A stretch of 64,000 nt of DNA from Salvator merianae (Eukaryota; Chordata; Lepidosauria; Squamata; Teiidae): contig QVOM02000116.1 in assembly GCA_003586115.2 (NCBI GenBank), positions 45,331,024-45,395,023 on the forward strand, written 5' to 3'. A program made the translations under genes and the position numbers. Positions 59,545 to 64,000 of this stretch are shown here, one piece after another; position 1 is the stretch's first letter, and every line of letters starts with the position of its first letter. The notes below the pieces were generated by a model. That model did no database searches, had not been told where the DNA came from, and was given only the letters and a program-made list of their open reading frames with translations.

Positions 59545-61086
59545 AAATGGTTCTTAAAGAGGCGGTGGTACGGCCCTTCCTCAAGAAGTCCTCCCTGAAT
59601 CCAGATGATTTAAACAACTATCGCCCGGTGGCCAACGTACCATTTTTGAGCAAGGTATTAGAGACTGCCGTAGCTGTTCAACTGCAAGCATGCTTGGAAG
59701 AAGCTGATTATCTAGACCCATTTCACTCTGGCTTCAGGTCCAGTTGCAGCACAGAAACCACCTTGGTCGCCCTACCTGATGACCTTCTCCAGTTGAAAGA
59801 CAAGGGGAATGCATCCCTATTGGTTCTCCTGGATCTCTCGGCGGCTTTTGACACCACTGGCCATGATATCCTTCTGGAGAGACTATGGAGTTTAGGAGTT
59901 GGAGGCACTGTGTTACAGTGGTTCCGCTCCTATCTCCGAGGCCAATTCCAGAAGGTAGTTGTGGGAGATTCCTGCTCGTCATCCTGGGAACTCAGGTGTG
60001 GGGTTCCTCAGGGGTCGATTTATCTCCCATGCTTTTCAATATCTATATGAAGCCACCGGGGGAGGTCATCAGGAGATTTGGAGTCAGATGTCAGCAATAT
60101 GCAGATGACACCCAGCTCTACATATCTGTGCCATCTGAATCAGGACGGGTGGTTGAAGTGTTGGACAGGTGCCTGGAAGCAGTAATGACCTGGATGAGGG
60201 CCAATAAATTGAAGCTGAATCCAGACAAGACAGAGGTACTGTGTGTCAGAGGGTCTCAGGTCCATGAAGTTGGAAGGCATCTGATCCTTGATGGGGTTGC
60301 TTTGCCCTGGATAGGACAGGTGCGGAATCTGGGTGTACTCTTGGACTCTATGCTTACACTTGAAAGTCAGGTGGAGGCAGTGGCCAAGAATGCATACCTC
60401 CGGCTACGGCTGATTCGCCAACTATGACCCCTTCTGAACAGAGATAATCTGGCTACCGTAATCCATGCTTTGGTAACTTCCAGATTCAATTACTGTAGCA
60501 CGCTTTACACGGGGCTGCCCTTGAAGACGTTCAGAAGCTGCAACTGGTGCAGAATGCAGCAGCAAGACTGTTGACTGGAACAGCTGGCCAGATGCATATC
60601 ATGCTGGTCTTAAAAGAGCTGCACTGGCTGCCACTTTGCTACCAAGCCCAATTCAAGGTGTTAACCTTAACCTATAAGGCCCTAAATGGCTTGGACCCCA
60701 AATACCTAAAGGAGCGTCTTCTCCCATATCAGCCTGCCTGTGCCTTAAGATCTGCAGATGAGGCCCTCCTGGTTGTACCACCGCCTTCAATACCTAAAGG
60801 GGTGGGCACCTGAGATAGGGCCTTTTCAGTGTTGGCCCGCAGACTGTGGAACACTCTTCCTCCTGAGGTGTGTCAAGCTTCTTCACTTTACATCTTTAGG
60901 AGAGCAATAACAACGCACTATTTACCCTTGCCTTAGGGTAAAGGTACTGCTTTCGCTCCCTACTTTCAGACTACTGTTTTATGTGTGCCTTTTATGATTT
61001 TGTTATTGTTGTTGTTGTTTTAATTGTTGTAACCCGCCCTGAGACCTTCGGGTAAAGGGCAGAATAAAAATGCAAATAAATAAATA
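59545..61086 (+). mobile_element. L2-like LINE, 3' part with reverse transcriptase relic
   Basis: The longest LINE here. The reverse transcriptase is readable across three frames: FLKKSSLNPDDLNNYRPVAN at the start, LVLLDLSAAFDTTGHDILLE near 59818, GVPQGS near 60000, then after a frameshift SPMLFNIYMK, and the catalytic tetrad YADD within QQYADDTQLY near 60095, followed by MRANKLKLNPDKTEVL. A TGA at 60425 and a second frameshift precede ELHWLPLCYQAQFKV and the C-terminal end. The 3' region has 'gtaacccgccctgagacc', then 'ttcgggtaaagggcagaata' and an AAATA-type tail (61072-61094). The endonuclease is missing. The copy is inactive but little decayed, with about two frameshifts and few stops. Confidence 0.92.
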
Positions 61087-61327
61087 AATAAACAAACTGA
61101 GGCGAAAATGGCCACCGTGCATGTGCAAGGCCCAGCATGTGCACACATCTTTGTCTTTCGTGCCATTGAAATACCCAGAAGTAGTTGCCTCACCGTGGTG
61201 GAAGCAAACGTCCAGACAAGTAAGTGTCTGTGCTTGCCTCACAAGGTTGCCCTGCCGTTTGGCAGGGACGGCAAGAAGCAATTGTGAGATGCAAACAATA
61301 TCTCGCCATTTCGTCTGGCCATCTAGA

Positions 61328-61372
61328 GGCACGCACACGCACACACACGCGCACGCACAAACACTCACACTT
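61328..61372. repeat. (CA)n / (CGCACA)n microsatellite
   Basis: Imperfect CA repeat with several CG steps. Confidence 0.85.
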
Positions 61373-62051
61373 ACAGACTTGTACAAATCTAAAGCTGTCT
61401 CAATAGATGTGGCAGGATTCGCATATTGCTTTTGAGATGTTTGTTCACAATTAACTTCTGTTAATATGTTGTGCTGGAGAAAGTAGGGTGTATAGAAGCT
61501 GATTTGTTCTGTTTATTTCAAAGGTATTTAGTGACGTCATTCGTAGCTTGCTGGACGGTGACAGTCCTGTGACAGTGGACCTTTAATGGGATTGCATTGT
61601 GAAATGGTTGAATTGCAGTTTGTAGAGACATTTAATGCTATAACTTAAGAACTGAGTCAAATGTTTTCCTTTCGTCCTTTCTTTTTTTTTGATGTAATAG
61701 TGCCAGGATGTTTGTATTAACAACTGCTTTTTGGGAACAGCCTCTATTAATAATGCAGTTATCACCATCTGGGCTTTCTGACAGCACATTTCTTTCCAGC
61801 TTTATTGTTTATAGTTTCTCTCTCTGACCATGTTTGTATATTCCAGTCACATAGTATAATGCTTCCTGCCATTTGTGAAATGAATTGTAGCCCACAATAC
61901 CCATAATATGTTTGTTGGCCATAAATATACCACAAATACCTACAATTGGGAAAATGTAGGTGGCGTTTCTAGGGAACAAAGGTGAGAATATTTGTAAAAA
62001 TAATATGTTAGAATGTGTCACAGAATTAAAAGGCTTAAATTGCTTTTGCAG

Positions 62052-62183
62052 AAAATCATTCCGCACCCCCGGATGTTACCACTTACACCTCAGAGCACTC
62101 AATACAAGTAGAAAGGCCACAAGGTTCGACATCCAGGGTGGCACCAAAATACGGAAATGCTGAACTTATGGAAACTGGTGATG
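62052..62183 (+). CDS. DIP2C: DIP2C coding exon 6 (internal exon)
   Basis: This 132-bp exon encodes 44 residues: (E)NHSAPPDVTTYTSEHSIQVE, then RPQGSTSRVAPKYGNAELMETGD. The SAPPDVTT motif is shared by all vertebrate DIP2 proteins. The acceptor follows a short T-run (gcttttgcag) and the donor is GTAATT, the weakest donor of the set. It is phase 1 at both ends. It lies 16.9 kb downstream of exon 5, across the most transposon-filled intron in the window. The STSRVAP part is where I would expect most divergence from mammals; I could not align it. Confidence 0.96.
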
Positions 62184-63310
62184 GTAATTATGTCTTTTAA
62201 AATAGTAATAGAAAAGCATGGACACCTAGACCATGTTGCATGTGGGACAGAATGAGTCTAGTTTGATTATATGTACTTTTTGTGAAAATAGAAAAGGCTG
62301 TGCATATAAAGTATCTGTCATATTTTACAGTATTTTCAGAAAGTAAAAATACTTAGCACAAGTATAGATTATTCTAGAACACTCAGCACATCTAGTCCAC
62401 GAAAGTCCCCCATATTTTTTCCAGATCCAGTTAGGAGTGAAAGCTTTTTGTTTAATGCATATGGCCAGAATGTGTACGTGTATTAATGGTCAGGCATACT
62501 TGTACTCTAGAAAGCATAAAAGTGCTCAAAGTAACCAACAGAAGTACCTCCTACCTGGGGACCTTTATTAGTCTTGGCAAGCAGCTCTCAGATACTGGAA
62601 ACGAAAAATGATGCTTCTAATGGCAGAGTATGTAGGATGGCAGGAGGAAATTGCCTCAGCCCTCTCACAAGGAGAGATAATAATGGTGGGAGTTGGGAAT
62701 GTTCGCAGTGGAATGGTGGGAGTTGGGAATGTTCGCAGCAGAATGCTGGAAGTTGAGAATTTTGGGAGTGGAATGCTGTAAGGTGGAGTCCATAAATGTT
62801 CAGAGCAGAATGCTGAGAATTGTATTTCACAAACATCTATAGTGAGAATCCTGTTTAGTATTTGAAATACTCACCTGGATCAATTATTTTCATTCAAGGT
62901 AGTAAAACTGTGTGTCAAAGTACAGTATAATAAGTTATTTCAGTTTGGGGGTGGGGGGGATACTTGCATATTCTGTTTTCTGGCCTGTTAACTTCAATAA
63001 ATAATGCTAGTTCTGACCTACAGATTTAACCCACAAATGGTCCATTAAGTCACTGCCTTTTCCTAGCTTGCCTAAGGGTATAGAAATTGAATCAATTTCC
63101 CATCATCTGTCAACAAGGTATAACTACCAAGTGACCTTAAGCTTAACTGTAGCCGTTTCCGCCAGCGTGTGCCCCAGTTACTTCTGCCTTCTCTATGTCA
63201 TCCAAACTTGACAATATGCATAACTGACATTTGAAGTTGGATGGAGAATATTGACTGACAGGAGAACAACCTGATCTAGATCTTGGCTTAATTTTTTTTT
63301 TCTTTTGCAG
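62184..63310 (+). other. DIP2C: DIP2C intron 6
   Basis: A 1.1-kb intron. Apart from the 30-bp minisatellite near its middle I see nothing to annotate. It ends in a long T/C tract just before exon 7. Confidence 0.85.
62683..62825. repeat. 30-bp minisatellite, about four and a half copies
   Basis: The unit is close to GGTGGGAGTTGGGAATGTTC plus GCAGTGGAAT. Two nearly identical units come first, followed by two diverged ones (one with a few extra bases) and part of a fifth. Divergence rises from left to right. Because the unit is a multiple of three, the sense frame reads a Trp-Glu-Cys-Ser repeat, which I take as chance. Confidence 0.8.
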
Positions 63311-63430
63311 GAGTTCCAGTAAGTAGCAGAGTGTCGGCAAAAATCCAACAGCTGGTTAACACCCTAAAACGACCAAAACGGCCACCGTTACGGGAGTTCT
63401 TTGTAGATGACTTTGAAGAATTATTAGAAG
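63311..63430 (+). CDS. DIP2C: DIP2C coding exon 7 (internal exon)
   Basis: This 120-bp exon encodes 40 residues: (G)VPVSSRVSAKIQQLVNTLK, then RPKRPPLREFFVDDFEELLE. The acceptor is preceded by a strong pyrimidine tract (tttttttttcttttgcag) and the donor is GTAAAA. It is phase 1 at both ends. The SRVSAKIQQLVNTLKRPKRPPL block and the acidic FFVDDFEELLE end are very conserved in DIP2 and lie just before the first adenylate-forming domain. It follows exon 6 after a 1.1-kb intron. The next exon lies beyond 64000. Confidence 0.97.
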
Positions 63431-64000
63431 GTAAAATAGTTTTAGTCTTCTTACCCACATTTAGTTACCTTTATGTGTGCTAGGCATAAAACGTTACATG
63501 ACATGAGAGCTTGGATTTTGAACACATCAAATTTTAGATAGATTACCTTATTGGCTTTTTAAAATGCTTATTCATGGGGAAAGAGAAATATAGATTTCAG
63601 GGAGGCAGAATAATGTTGTTTCACACTTGCAAGTACATTTCTTAATTTCTCAGTTCTCAGCCCATCAATTTCTCATGTTCTGTAAAGGCTCATTCATACA
63701 CACTAAGTACTATTTAATTATGAAGTTGTAAAGCACTTAAGGTGCAGTCCTGAGCTGCCTAGCTAGCTGGATTTGAGTCCTTTTGTCACTTATTTGTTTC
63801 TGACTAGACAATCAGATGCTGTCTGAGCCCCTTCTGGAATCTTTTGCAAACCATTTCTCAGGTTCCCTCAGCAAAGTGCTGCTAATGTCTGCCAAATAAC
63901 TCAAACTTCTTAACTGGCAAACAGACCAACCGCATTAAATGTTACTGCTAAACTAGAAATAGAGAAAGGTATCTGCCATTAAAGGGGCAGGAGAGGCAGC
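63431..64000 (+). other. DIP2C: DIP2C intron 7, 5' part
   Basis: Start of the next intron after donor GTAAAA. I see no repeat or exon in these 570 bases. Confidence 0.8.

Larger units (their letters stand above)
45115..62051 (+). other. DIP2C: DIP2C intron 5
   Basis: A 16.9-kb intron, the most repeat-dense part of the window. Pieces of CR1, L2-like, BovB and one unassigned LINE clade lie here with hAT, Harbinger-like and foldback elements and a Sauria-type SINE. In 45490-47870, 50050-51060, 56660-58140, 61094-61320 and 61440-62040 I see nothing I can support beyond short homopolymers (for example G13 near 57342). Confidence 0.85.

Noticed and set aside
62683..62825. Regularly spaced repeats that could look like a CRISPR array
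   Set aside because: The 30-bp units abut without spacers and the context is a vertebrate intron; it is a minisatellite.

Overview
This window is vertebrate nuclear DNA, most likely from a squamate reptile (probably a lizard). It lies inside one gene. Six short exons on the + strand, each with GT/AG boundaries and one continuous reading frame, encode the N-terminal part of DIP2C (disco-interacting protein 2 homolog C). Exon 1 lies upstream of the window. The adenylate-forming domains lie downstream. The exons present (exons 2-7 by analogy with other vertebrates) total 771 bp, or 257 codons. No bacterial-type gene, operon or CRISPR array is present.

The squamate assignment rests on the repeats. 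An RTE/BovB LINE with its typical tail, Sauria-type tRNA SINEs with a BovB-like tail, many CR1 fragments, L2-like LINEs with an AAATA-type tail, and hAT, PIF/Harbinger-like and Tigger-like TIR elements occur together, as they do in lizards and snakes. Birds, turtles and crocodiles lack this BovB complement.

Layout: 1-22557 is the end of intron 1. It holds foldback MITEs, an inverted L2-like LINE split by a TCCCA microsatellite, two antisense CR1 blocks, an unassigned exon-like open segment (2284-2556) and an antisense open frame with a secretory-signal-like start (20017-20562). Exon 2 is 22558-22629. Intron 2 (13.2 kb) holds a CR1 with a 50-bp nested insertion and an antisense U6 snRNA copy. 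Exon 3 is 35862-35972. Intron 3 holds two CR1 3' ends and a 5S rRNA-derived segment. Exon 4 is 41940-42065. Intron 4 holds a foldback MITE, a tRNA-type SINE and a Tigger-like element. Exon 5 is 44905-45114. Intron 5 (16.9 kb) is the most transposon-rich part, with pieces of at least three LINE clades, a 1,072-bp hAT element with a perfect 8-bp duplication, BovB, a Sauria SINE, two Harbinger-like MITEs and a long L2-like reverse transcriptase relic. Exon 6 is 62052-62183. Intron 6 holds a 30-bp minisatellite. Exon 7 is 63311-63430, and intron 7 begins after it.

All six exons are symmetric phase-1 exons, so skipping any one of them keeps the frame of the disordered linker they encode. I found no convincing undescribed functional system. 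The best leads are the two unassigned coding-like segments, the intact-looking hAT element, and the orphan LINE endonuclease fragment. The reading was done by eye; family names for repeats are from recalled consensus features, not from searches.
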